In this document: positions 46,625 to 57,006 of the stretch, piece after piece
How positions within the stretch are numbered: the stretch's first letter is position 1
Layout: each line of letters opens with the position of its first letter
Assembly: GCA_028826165.1 (NCBI GenBank)
Contig: JAPDFW010000147.1
Coordinates: 432,501 to 496,500 of the forward strand
Length of the DNA stretch: 64,000 nucleotides
Source: Anaeramoeba ignava
Taxonomy: Eukaryota > Metamonada > Anaeramoebidae
Direction of reading: 5' to 3'
Translations under genes and position numbers: made by a program
Notes under the pieces: generated by a model
The model's database searches: none
The model's input: only the letters and a program-made list of their open reading frames with translations
What the model was told of the DNA's origin: nothing

Positions 46625-48683
46625 TTATTGGTTTTTGTTTTGTTTTTCTTCTGTTTCTTTTTTATCAAATCCAAGTTGTTTAAGTCTTCCTCTTAAATGA
46701 GAAATTAACATTTTTTGAGTAATTAATTTTGTATCTAATATACTTCCTTCTGATTGTAAACTAGAATTTTCAAAGAATTGTTGTTGATTACAACATAAAA
46801 CTGTTGTTTGAAGATCTTTTAAACGACAATCAAGATCTTCAATTTCTTGAGTTAATTCAATTGTTGATTTTAAATTGGAAGAAATTTTTTCAATATTTTC
46901 ATTTGTTTTATTTTGATTTTCTATTATTTGTTTTTTTTGGATTGTTGGATTTTGAAATTCTTGATTTCTATAAGGAGTTTCTTGTGAAACTATTCGAACT
47001 GATTTAAAATTTCTTTTTGTTGTTGATGTAATTTTTTTTTGTAATTTATGATATCCAATTATTAAAGAATTTAGATCATTTTTAAGATCTTTTAAAATTT
47101 TAAATGAATTTTCTTTTTCTTTTTCTAATTTCGCATTGATTTCATTTAATGTTTCAAGTCTAGAAATATTGATTTCTTTTTGGTGTTTTGTAATAAATGG
47201 GAATTTTTCTTGAACATCTTTAATCAAATCTATTTATTTATAATATTTTAATTTTCAAATTGATTTTAATTTTCAAATTGATTTTGATTTTAATTTTGAT
47301 TTTGATTTTAATTTTGATTTTGATTTTAATTTTGATTTTAATTTTAATTTTCAAATTGATTTAGATTTTGATTTTGATTTTGATTTTGGTTTTAATTTTG
47401 ATTTTAATTTTAATTTTGATTTTAATTTTAATTTTGATTTTAATTTTGATTTTGATTTTGATTTTGAATTTGATTTTAATTTTGATTTTAATTTTAATTT
47501 TAATTTTGATTTTGATTTTGATTTTGATTTTGATTTTAATTTTGATTTAGATTTTAATTTTGATTTTGATTTGGGTTTTGATTTTGATTTTAATTTTGAT
47601 TTTGATTTTAATTAATTTTGATTTTAAATTGAATTTTAATTTTTTACTATTAATTTTATCTTCAGTTTCAACACAATCAATTGAAAGATGATCAATTCTT
47701 GATCTTTGTTTTTGGATTTGAAGTCTAATTTCATCATTTTCTCGATGAATTAAAATTTTTTCATCAATTTCTTCTAAATTTGATAAAGGAAGTTGTTTTT
47801 CACTAATTGATTGCCTATATTCCAAAATTTTTTTAATAAGTGGTCTTTCACTTGGGTCTTCTCCAAGAATATTTGACCTTCTTAAACGTGGTTGGAATTC
47901 TGGCTGCTCTCCATCTATGTTAATAGGAGCTTCAAACATACTTGAATTTCTTGCATTTTTAAACAATGACACAATATGATCACCAGCCTTATCTTGTTCG
48001 CTATCGCTTTCAGTCATAACCACAATTGACCCGCCTGAATCGTCAGATAACATTTCGTCATCTTCGTTTTTTTCGTCGCTTTTGGTACTTCCAAATCCCC
48101 AACTTGAAGAATCGTCATCGGATTTTCTTTCCTCGTGGGAAAGCAGCTCATCTTCTTCTCCGGAAACTTGTTCATGTTCTGAAAAATCACTGTTAAAATT
48201 ATCAACTTCAATTCTTAAATTACTTGATTTCTTTGGCGGACTTGGGATGTTCTCTTTTTGTTCCGGTTTTTTGGAATTTTTCATCTCGTCATTTTCAAGT
48301 GATATTAATTTTTTAACTGGATTTTTTTCAACTAAAAAATTATCTTGAGTTTGGAAATCACTTTCTTTAAACTCTTCATAATCTTCCGTTTTCTGGGATT
48401 CTTTTTTCTTCGGTTCATTGATTATATTGGTTTTTTTGTCTTTTTGTTCGTCTTTTTTTCGATTGTTTTTTGATTCTTTATTTTCTTTTGATTTTTTCCA
48501 ATGATTTTTTTCTAATTTTTTTTTTGGTGATTCAATAGATTCAAAATCAATATCTTTCCATTCATCTTGAGATGATTTTTGCATTATATTCTTTTCCTTG
48601 TTTTTGTGTTTATGATTATGCTTATGTTTATGTTGATGGTTATGCTTTTTTTTATGTCTTTCATTTGGTAATTGATTTGACAT
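46625..48683 (-). CDS. Unrecognised charged protein with His/Lys-rich start and coiled-coil end
   Basis: Exons 48683-47648 and 47229-46625 join across a 418-base repeat intron to a 546-residue frame. The true ATG follows an in-frame TTG. The N-terminus is a His/Lys repeat (HKKKHNHQHKHKHNHKHK), which could bind metal or act as a nuclear/nucleolar signal. A long Lys/Glu/Ser disordered region follows. Next is an acidic Ser-rich segment (EEDELLSHEERKSDDDSSSW), then a more conserved-looking stretch (DHIVSLFKNARNSSMFEAP, RPLIKKILEYRQSISEKQLP). The rest is predominantly coiled coil (LETLNEINAKLEKEKENSFK and LTQEIEDLDCRLKDLQTT). I do not recognise the family; a scaffold or centrosome/cilium-type coiled-coil protein is possible but not supported by a signature. 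Confidence 0.68.
47235..47640. repeat. TTTTGA/TTTTAA hexamer array in the intron of the His/Lys-rich gene
   Basis: Hexamers ATTTTG and ATTTTA fill intron 47230-47647. The plus-strand frame of I/L dipeptides is an artefact. Confidence 0.9.
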
Positions 48684-48742
48684 AATTTTCAAATTAAAAA
48701 ATAAAAAAAATGAAAAAAATGAAAAAAATGAAAAAAATTTAT

Positions 48743-51700
48743 TTAATTCAAAATGATCTTTTTGGAAATGATTTCAAATAAAACTGAATCAATTTCTTTC
48801 ATTTCCTTTTTCATTTCTTTGTTTAATTTTATATTGATTTGTTGATTTTTTAAAAATTCAAAAAATTCTTGAATTTTGATTTGAATTTTCTTTCTAAATT
48901 CAACAACATTTAAAATTTGATAATTTGGATCAATCAACTTTTCATTTGAGATGAATAAATCTTCAAATGAATATGAAGCAATATAACAAGAAAGTAAGTA
49001 ATTGAAAAAATTCTCAAGATCCACTTTTCCGATTTGTTGAACTAGCAAACTTGAAAAATCCAAATTTATTAAAACATGCAATACAATCCAGTATTTTTTT
49101 TCTGGTTCAAATGATGTTTTTTCATTTCCAAAAGAAGTAAATTTAGGAAGAATAAATGATTTCAAAAGCAAGACTTTTTCTATAAAAACACTCAAATTAC
49201 AAATTAGCAAATTAACTTGAGAATTTTCAATTTTCCGAACAATTGAAAAATTTTGATAATTTGGTGTTGATAAAATGGATATTTTTTGATACAAAATTTG
49301 AGTGATATCCAAAAAAAACGAGAAGGAATCAATAAGTAAAACTTTTTCACACGAAATGCTGAAATTCAAAATGAGATTTTCAAAGTAATTTTGGGGGATT
49401 TGAGAATCAAACTTGATAATTTGAGAAATGAAATTTTCAAAAAGTAATTCTTGAAAGGATTCCAATTTCAAATTTAAATTCAAATTGAAAGGAGGATTTG
49501 TTTCTTGAGATGGAAAAGGATTAAACATCCATTGAATAAAGGAATAATATTGAGAGAAATCTTGTGATATTGCTCCATTTTTTGGTTCTTTGTTTAGCGA
49601 ATGTAAAATTGAACCGAGGAAGTTCCAATAATAAATGAACAATATTCTCATTTTTGGATTGAGATTATTTTGAATATATTTTGTAAGAGAAGAATCGTTT
49701 TCGTTGGAACTTTCGAAAATTAGAACCAAAGTACGAAAGGTAAATTTTATAACAGAAAATGATATTGGAAAATGAGGAATAATATATTTGGATGTGAAAT
49801 TTTCAAATTCTTGGAAATGTTCTGGGAAATCAATTTGTGATTGAGAAAGTGATTTGGAAAATGATCTACTCATTGATTTGATATTTTTTGTCAGTTTTTT
49901 TCTTGAAGTTGAAGCTGTTGTTCTTCTCTTTTTTACATTTGGTGTTTGAAGAGAGTTTTCAAGTTGTGATTTTGGTGGATCAATTTGCATCAAAATTTCG
50001 ATTGGCAAAGAATTTGAAATGGATGAAAAAGTATCTAAAAAATTATGTATCATTTTGGAATCATTCCATTGAGTAATATATTCCTTTGCAATAGATAATA
50101 AAGAAATTTTAGGTTTAGAAATGAGCAATATATCTTGCAAAATCATCATAAACAAAGGCACAACTTGGTTTCCCTTTGATTGTTTATTGTGAGGTTGTGA
50201 ATCTTGTTGATTATGTTGGAAATTGAGAATCGATTTGAATATTTTCAAGAATATCTGAGTAAATGATTCGGATTCCTTTTCCAAATGAAGATATTTATTG
50301 AAAATGGTGTGCTTTAAATATTCATAACGAGGAAATGATTTAGGAGGATATTGTGTTTGCAATTCATAAGAAATCCATTTTTCAATAGTTAATTGATCAG
50401 AGATATCAACAAAAAATTGGAAAGAATGAGAAAAAATAATTTTGTTTGCAATTTGAAGCAATTTAATTGTTTTTTCATCAGAAATCAAGTTGTGATTTTG
50501 AACAAAAAAATCTTCTCTTTCAATCATATATTGGATAAATTGGGTCAATTGAGTTGGAATATATCCCTTCTGGCTTGAAAAATGATCCGAGGAGATTGAA
50601 TCAAACAACAAAACAATTGTTTGTATGTATGAAACACTGAATTGAAGAAGATTCATTAAATGGAATGATTTCGCCATTTGGTCAATCACTTGATCCAAAA
50701 ATTGAACAATTTCAATCTGAAAATCAATTCCAGTATTTTGAATTACTAAACTCTCTTTTTCTAGTTGATCGTGCATTAAATTTGGGTTATTTTCATAATA
50801 AATACAGATTTGGTGGATTGTAGCAATCAAAATGCAAACTATTTCAATCTGGAAACTTGTGATTTTCTCGGATTCTTGGAGAAGTAAAGAGATTATATAC
50901 AACTTGAGAAAATGAATCACATTCGGGACTTGAGTAATCACCATTTTGGCAACTCTTTGAGGCCAAAACAAATATTCTTTTTGACTGAATAAGTCTGTTG
51001 TTTTGTGGATTTCAAGTGAATTTAGAATCATTTTCCCAAAAGTATCCACAAAATATTCAACAAATTTGGTCAAGTCTTGAGTGTAAATTTGAGGGTTTTG
51101 ATCAAAAGAAGAATGATTGAATATTTTCTTCAATGAATCTTGGAGTTGATTGATTGATGTCTCAAGCAAAATCTCGTTTCCATTTGTTAATGCTTGGGGA
51201 AGTTTGTCAAGTAATTCAATAACAAGAGAAAGTGGATCGTTTTTGGGATTAGTTTGTTTATTAATATTTAGTGTTTGTTTTGGAAGAAGAAATTCTTGTA
51301 CAAAAGCAATGAACTTCTGCAATCTGATGTTTTTTGACCTGAAAAACGACTTGTCATTCCATTCTTTAATATAACTGGAAATTTTATTCATTCCATTTCG
51401 AGTTGAAACAATAGTTTGAACCAAAAATAATGAAAGTAGCATATTTGCATGCTCATCACATTCAATCAAAATGAACAAATTTTCCACAAGTTTTTCCAAA
51501 TAAAAATGGCGGATAAACTCTGTTAAAAACATTACTAATTCCCGACTATTTGAAACCTCCTGCATTTTGGAATATAAAGAATTGAAATTTAAAGAGGACT
51601 TTTCAGGAGGATATGCAAATCCAAGCCATAAAGGAGTTACTGAATAATCCATTTTCAAAAAACGTGTGAGTTCTTCTTCATACCAACCAGGAACATTTTG

Positions 51701-52603
51701 AACAATCTGAATAACAAAGAGATAATACTCGATATCTCTTGAGATGAAATGATCAAAAATCAATCTGGAATTTTCATCTCCTGGTTTGTTTTCGTTTGTA
51801 TGCAGTCCTTCGACAAGAAATCGCAGCGTTCTTGTGATGTATTTGTTGTGTTGAACAGAAATATCCAATTTTTGTTTCTGGAAATATGACTCAATATTGT
51901 TTGATATTGATTCTTCTTGGTTTGTTTTTGCAAAATATTTTTTTAAATGATTGGATGATAAATTTGAAGAACGCTCTCTGTGTTTAAGTTTGTGAATAGT
52001 TTTCTCAATTCTTTTCACTGATTCTTGCTCCTTTTTCTTGGTTTTTTCAAGTTTTTCAATTAATTTTTTGATTTGGATTTTCAAATTATCTTTTGAATTG
52101 ATTGAAGAAAAAGAAGTGTGATTTTCCTGAAAAGAAGAGATGATCACATTTGCAAAATGGCCAATCAAATCTTTAGGGATTGATTGAATAAATTGATTGA
52201 ATCTGATGATATTTGCGTCATTTAATTTCCAAACCAATTTTAAAATGTAATTTTGATTTTGATTTTGATTTTCAATTCCAAGAAAAGTATGAATTAAATT
52301 CTGCAGAAAAAAATCCTTATCCAATTCATTATTTGAGTGAAATTCCTGTATTAATAACAACAAAAAATCAATATGTGGTTTTTTTTCTGTTTGAAATGCT
52401 TCTAAAATATAAATACAAAGAAGGTTTGCAATTTCATTTGAAAAATTTGATTTTGAAGCTTTAAGTCTAATTTGAGTTGAAATTTCTTTAATTTTTATTT
52501 TAGATTTTAATTTGATTTTTTTAGGTAAATTTGATTTCTCTTCTAAATTTGTTTCTAAATTTTGTGAAATTAATTGAATTAAAAATTGTTTTAAAGGTTT
52601 CAT
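48743..52603 (-). CDS. Large alpha-helical protein, HEAT/ARM-like, unrecognised
   Basis: One uninterrupted exon of 1,286 residues from an ATG at 52603. It is dominated by amphipathic helices with Leu/Ile/Phe spacing, consistent with an alpha-solenoid, and has few low-complexity inserts. Distinct stretches include KYITRTLRFLVEGLHTNE, GDENSRLIFDHFISRDIEYY, NVPGWYEEELTRFLKMDY and TPLWLGFAYPPEKS in the N-terminal half. A basic Ser/Thr segment (VKKRRTTASTSRKKLTKNIK) in the second half could be a nuclear localisation signal. No membrane helix or catalytic motif is seen. Size and solenoid nature recall large scaffold subunits of nuclear complexes (Integrator, Fanconi, Mediator), but I cannot match any of them. 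Being intronless over 3.9 kb is unusual here. Confidence 0.72.
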   Translation of the reverse strand: MKPLKQFLIQLISQNLETNLEEKSNLPKKIKLKSKIKIKEISTQIRLKASKSNFSNEIANLLCIYILEAFQTEKKPHIDFLLLLIQEFHSNNELDKDFFLQNLIHTFLGIENQNQNQNYILKLVWKLNDANIIRFNQFIQSIPKDLIGHFANVIISSFQENHTSFSSINSKDNLKIQIKKLIEKLEKTKKKEQESVKRIEKTIHKLKHRERSSNLSSNHLKKYFAKTNQEESISNNIESYFQKQKLDISVQHNKYITRTLRFLVEGLHTNENKPGDENSRLIFDHFISRDIEYYLFVIQIVQNVPGWYEEELTRFLKMDYSVTPLWLGFAYPPEKSSLNFNSLYSKMQEVSNSRELVMFLTEFIRHFYLEKLVENLFILIECDEHANMLLSLFLVQTIVSTRNGMNKISSYIKEWNDKSFFRSKNIRLQKFIAFVQEFLLPKQTLNINKQTNPKNDPLSLVIELLDKLPQALTNGNEILLETSINQLQDSLKKIFNHSSFDQNPQIYTQDLTKFVEYFVDTFGKMILNSLEIHKTTDLFSQKEYLFWPQRVAKMVITQVPNVIHFLKLYIISLLLQESEKITSFQIEIVCILIATIHQICIYYENNPNLMHDQLEKESLVIQNTGIDFQIEIVQFLDQVIDQMAKSFHLMNLLQFSVSYIQTIVLLFDSISSDHFSSQKGYIPTQLTQFIQYMIEREDFFVQNHNLISDEKTIKLLQIANKIIFSHSFQFFVDISDQLTIEKWISYELQTQYPPKSFPRYEYLKHTIFNKYLHLEKESESFTQIFLKIFKSILNFQHNQQDSQPHNKQSKGNQVVPLFMMILQDILLISKPKISLLSIAKEYITQWNDSKMIHNFLDTFSSISNSLPIEILMQIDPPKSQLENSLQTPNVKKRRTTASTSRKKLTKNIKSMSRSFSKSLSQSQIDFPEHFQEFENFTSKYIIPHFPISFSVIKFTFRTLVLIFESSNENDSSLTKYIQNNLNPKMRILFIYYWNFLGSILHSLNKEPKNGAISQDFSQYYSFIQWMFNPFPSQETNPPFNLNLNLKLESFQELLFENFISQIIKFDSQIPQNYFENLILNFSISCEKVLLIDSFSFFLDITQILYQKISILSTPNYQNFSIVRKIENSQVNLLICNLSVFIEKVLLLKSFILPKFTSFGNEKTSFEPEKKYWIVLHVLINLDFSSLLVQQIGKVDLENFFNYLLSCYIASYSFEDLFISNEKLIDPNYQILNVVEFRKKIQIKIQEFFEFLKNQQINIKLNKEMKKEMKEIDSVLFEIISKKIILN

Positions 52604-52686
52604 AAATAAATAAAAAAAGAAAAAAAATGAAAAAAATTTTTTTGAGAATTATTTTTCTTTTTAATTAAAAAATCAAAAAATCAAAA
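52604..52686. promoter_or_regulatory. 83-base divergent intergenic region
   Basis: Only 83 bases separate the ATG of the large helical gene (minus) from that of TLC gene 1 (plus), so both promoters must be within it or overlap the 5' ends. The sequence is poly-A and poly-T rich; no defined element seen. Confidence 0.4.
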
Positions 52687-55048
52687 ATGGAATTTTCAAA
52701 TTGGAATCAAATTAAAATAATTGGAATATTTCTTTGTTCAATTTTTTCACTTACAATTTATTATTTTGCAAACAAAGTGAGTGTTCAATTACTTGTTTTT
52801 GCACACAGTATTCTTTCATCATTTTCTTCAATTATCTCTTTAATTTTTGGGTTTGATCCTTCTTATTCAATTTCTTTTACAAGTGTTTATTTTATTTTTC
52901 ATACATTTTATATTCATCAAGAACCTTGTAAATTGACTGAGAAGATTACAACTTATTTTCATCATTTATTAGGTATTTTAATTTAATTTTTAATTTTAAA
53001 AAATTCAATAATTCAAGTATTTATTTATTTTTCTTTTCAGTTTCTTTTTTTATTTAAATTGGATATTGCAAAAAAAAGAATAAAATAAAAAAAATTTTTT
53101 TAAAAAATTTGATCAATTTAAATTTGGCATATTTCATTCATTTTAATAAAAAATAAATTAAATTTAATAATAGTTAATTTAAAAATATTATTTAAAATAA
53201 ATTTATTTAAATTATTTAATTAAAATCTATTTTGAAAATTAATAAAAATTTAAATTAATTTATTAATTAATTTTATTTAAACAAAATTAATTAAATTTAA
53301 TAATAATTAATTTAAAAATAATATTTAATTACATATTTAAAATAAATTTATTTAAATTATTTAATTCAAATCTATTTTGAAAATTAATAAAAATTTAAAT
53401 CAATTTATTAATTAATTTTCTTTTAAACAAAATCAATTAAATTTAATAATAATTAATTTAAAAATAATATTTAATTACATATTTAAAACAAATTTATTTT
53501 AAATTATTTAATTCAAATCTATTCTGAAAATTATTAAAAATTTAAATCAATTTATTAATTAATTTTATTTAAACAAAATCAAATAAATTTAATAATAATT
53601 AATTTAAAAATAATATTTAATTACATATTTAAAATAAATTTATTTAAATTATTTAATTCAAATCTATTTTAAAAATTAATAAAAATTTAAATTAATTTAT
53701 TAATTAATTTTATTTAAACAAAATCAATTAAATTTAATAATAATTAATTTAAAAATAATATTTAATTACATATTTAAAATAAATTTATTTAAATTATTTA
53801 ATTCAAATCTATTCTTTGAAATTAATAAAAATTTAAATCAATTTATTAATTAATTTTATTTAAACAAAAATCAATTAAATTTAATAATAATTAATTTAAA
53901 AATATTATTTAATTACATATTTAAAATAAATTTATTTAAATTATTTAATTCAAATCTATTTTGAAAATTAATAAAAATTTAAATTAATTTATTAATTAAT
54001 TTTATTTAAACAAAATCAATTAAATTTAATAATAATTAATTTAAAAATATTATTTAATTACATATTTAAAATAAATTTATTTAAATTATTTAATTCAAAT
54101 CTATTTTGAAAATTAATAAAAATTTAAATCAATTTATTAATTAATTTTCTTTTAAACAAAATCAATTAAATTTAATAATAAATAATTTAAAAATAATATT
54201 TAATTACATATTTAAAATAAATTTATTTAAATTATTTAATTCAAATCTATTTTGAAAATTAATAAAAATTTAAATTAATTTATTAATTAATTTTATTTAA
54301 AACAAAAATTAAAATTAAATAATTTAAAAATAATTAATTTAAAAATAATATTTAATTACATATTTAAAATAAATTTATTTAAATTATTTAATTCAAATCT
54401 ATTTTGAAAATTAATAAAAATTTAAATTAATTTATTAATTAATTTTATTTAAACAAAATCAAATAAATTTAATAATAATCAATTTAAAAATAATATTTAA
54501 TTACATATTTAAAATAAAATTATTTAAATTATTTAATTAAAATCTATTTTGAAAATTAATAAAAATTTAAATTAATTTATTAATTAATTTTATTTAAACA
54601 AAATCAATTAAATTTAATAATAATAAATTAAAAATTAATATTTAATTACATATTTAAAATAAATTTATTTAAATTATTTAATTCAAATCTATTTTGAAAA
54701 TTAATAGGACTTGGATTCGGATTTCCTGAATTAATTTTACAAAAAAATGGATATGTTTGTCTTTGTTTTCAAGCAAATGAAGTTTCAAACATTTTTCTTT
54801 CATGGTATAGATGGAAGAAAACAAATATATCTGGAATTTTTTTTGCAATTGCGTTTTTTAGTACAAGAGTTCTTTGGGATACTTTTTATATTCTTCCTTT
54901 TCTTCTTCCTACTGCTTCTCTTTATCTTAAAGTTTTATCTGTTCCACTTTTTACAATTCAATATATTTGGCTTTATAAAATAATAAGAAAATTTACAAAT
55001 TTCATTTTAAAACAAAAATCAAAAAAAGAAGAAAAGAAAATTAATTAA
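52687..55048 (+). CDS. TLC-domain membrane protein, paralogue 1
   Basis: Exons 52687-52972 and 54708-55048 give 208 residues. TLC (TRAM-LAG1-CLN8) domain proteins are multi-span membrane proteins tied to lipid sensing or sphingolipid metabolism. The first exon has a membrane segment, then NKVSVQLLVFAHSILSSF, matching the TLC helix that carries a conserved His. A second helix around YSISFTSVYFIFH follows, and the exon ends in TTYFHHLLG, the family His-His motif. Exon 2 continues GFGFPELI ... ANEVSNIFLSWYRW ... GIFFAIAFFSTRVLWDTFYILPF, typical of the second half. The 1,735-base intron is a satellite array. Its neighbour downstream is a close paralogue with the same intron position and phase. 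Confidence 0.85.
53190..54700. repeat. About ten copies of a 146-bp satellite inside a TLC intron
   Basis: The motif TTACATATTT recurs with ACA at 53331, 53477, 53623, 53768, 53915, 54060, 54206, 54358, 54503 and 54648: spacings 146, 146, 145, 147, 145, 146, 152, 145, 145. Each unit includes AATTCAAATCTATTTTGAAA and TTATTAATTAATTTTATTTA segments and is almost free of AG and GT on the plus strand. A degenerate first copy precedes 53331. Confidence 0.95.
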
Positions 55049-55221
55049 AAGAAAAGAATTAAAAAATTTTTTTAAAGGAAATGTCAAAAAATCAAAAAGA
55101 AAATAATTAAACTTTCCTTAATCCAATTTTTTCTTTTTTCTTCAATTAAAAAAATTAAAAAATTAAAAAAAAGAAACAAATTTTTCATTTTTCTTTTTTT
55201 TTAAAAAAATAAAAACAAAAA

Positions 55222-56833
55222 ATGGGTAATTCTAGCAATAAGATGTTATCTTCAGATTGGGATCTAAACAAAACAATAGGAGTGATTACCATTTCAATTA
55301 TTAGTGGTTTTATTTATTATTTAGCAAAACAAGTGAGTATAAAATTACTTGTTTTTACTCACAGTGTTTTTTCAACTATTTCTTCAATCGTAACTATGAT
55401 TTTTCAATTTGATCCTGCTTATTCTATTATGATTACTAGCGTTTATCTACCTTATCATACTTATTATCTTCGTGATGAACCTTATGGAACTCGTGATAAA
55501 TGGTCAACTTATATACATCATTTTTTAGGTATTTTTTAAATTATATTTCATTTTCAATTCAAAATCAAAATCAAAATCAAAATCAAAATCAAAATTAAAA
55601 TCAAAATCAAAATTAAAATCAAAATCAAAATCAAAATCAAAATCAAAATCAATTTGAAAATGAAAATCAAAATTAAAATCAAAATCAAAATCAAAATCAA
55701 AATCAAAATCAAAATCAAATTCAAAATTAAAATTAAAATCAAAATCAAAATCAAAAACCAAAATCAATTTGAAAATCAAAATTAAAATCAAATTCAAAAT
55801 CAAATTCAAAATCAAATTCAAAATCAAAATCAAATTCAAAATTAAAATCAATATCAAAATCAAAATCAAAATTAAAATCAAAATCAAAATTAAAATCAAA
55901 ATTAAAATTAAAATCAAAATTTAAATTAAAATTAAAATTAAAATCAAAATTAAAATCAAAATCAAAATCAAAATCAAAATCAAAATTAAAATCAAAATCA
56001 AAATTAAAATCAAAATCAAAATTAAATTCAAAATTAAAATTAAAATTAAAATTAAAATCAAAATCAAAATCAAATTCAAAATAAAAATCAAAATCAAAAT
56101 CAAAATCAAAATCAAAATCAAAATCAAAATTAAAATTAAAATAAAAATCAAAATCAAAATCAAAATTAAAATCAAAATCAAAATCAAATTCAAAATTAAA
56201 ATCAATATCAAAATTAAAATCAAAATCAAAATCAAAATCAAAATCAAAATCAAAATTAAAATTAAAATCAAAATCAAAATTAAAATTAAAATTAAAATCA
56301 AAATCAAAATCAAATTCAAAATAAAAATCAAAATCAAAATAAAAATCAAAATCAAAATCAAAATTAAAATCAAAATCAAAATTAAAATCAAAATCAAAAT
56401 CAAAATCAAAATTAAAATCAAAATCAAAATTAAAATCTAAATTAAATTCAAAATTAAAATCAATTTAAACTTAAATATTTATGAAAAAAAAGGATTTGCT
56501 TTTGGAGTTACAGAGTTATTTTTACGTAAAAATGAAATGGCTTATCTTTGTATTCAAGCAAATGAAGCATCAAACATTTTTCTTCAATGGTATAGATGGA
56601 AGAAAACAAATATATCTGGACTTTGTTTTGCAATTGCGTTTTTTATTACAAGAGTTCCTTGGGATACTTTTTATGTTATCCCTTTTTATCTTCCTTATAC
56701 TTCTCTTTATATTAAAATATTTTTCGTTCCTTTTTATACAATTCAATATATTTGGCTTTATAAAACATTTAAAAAAGTTCATCAATTATTTTTTAAAAAA
56801 AAAGAAACAAATGAAAAAGAAAAACTGAAATAA
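55222..56833 (+). CDS. TLC-domain membrane protein, paralogue 2
   Basis: Exons 55222-55528 and 56493-56833 give 215 residues. The sequence parallels paralogue 1 throughout: AKQVSIKLLVFTHSVFSTI, FDPAYSIMITSVYLPYHTYY, then the TYIHHFLG His-His motif at the end of exon 1. Exon 2 has ANEASNIFLQWYRWKKTN and GLCFAIAFFITRVPWDTFY. Exon 2 is 341 bases in both genes and the intron interrupts the same Gly codon in the same phase, so the pair arose by tandem duplication. The N-terminus MGNSSNKM has a Gly at position 2 and Ser at 6, a possible N-myristoylation site absent from paralogue 1. The 964-base intron is an AAATCA hexamer array unlike its sister's satellite. The C-terminus is Lys-rich. Confidence 0.85.
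55550..56465. repeat. AAATCA/AAATTA hexamer array in TLC paralogue 2 intron
   Basis: Near-continuous AAAATC and AAAATT hexamers. Minus-strand open frames of I/L dipeptides (55525-55917, 55921-56427) are artefacts. Confidence 0.92.
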
Positions 56834-57006
56834 TCTAAACAAAAATTAAACTTGAAACAACAAAAGAAACTTGATTTTTTTTTAAACAAAAAGAAAATGA
56901 TTGATTTTTTCATTCAAAAAATAAATTAACAAAAAAAGAATAAAGATTTGATTTTAATTTTAATTTTAATTATTTTGATTTTAATTTTCTTATTATTAAT
57001 TAATTT

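Noticed and set aside
52973-54707. Transposable element in the TLC intron
   Set aside because: No terminal repeats, target duplication or transposase; it is a simple head-to-tail satellite.
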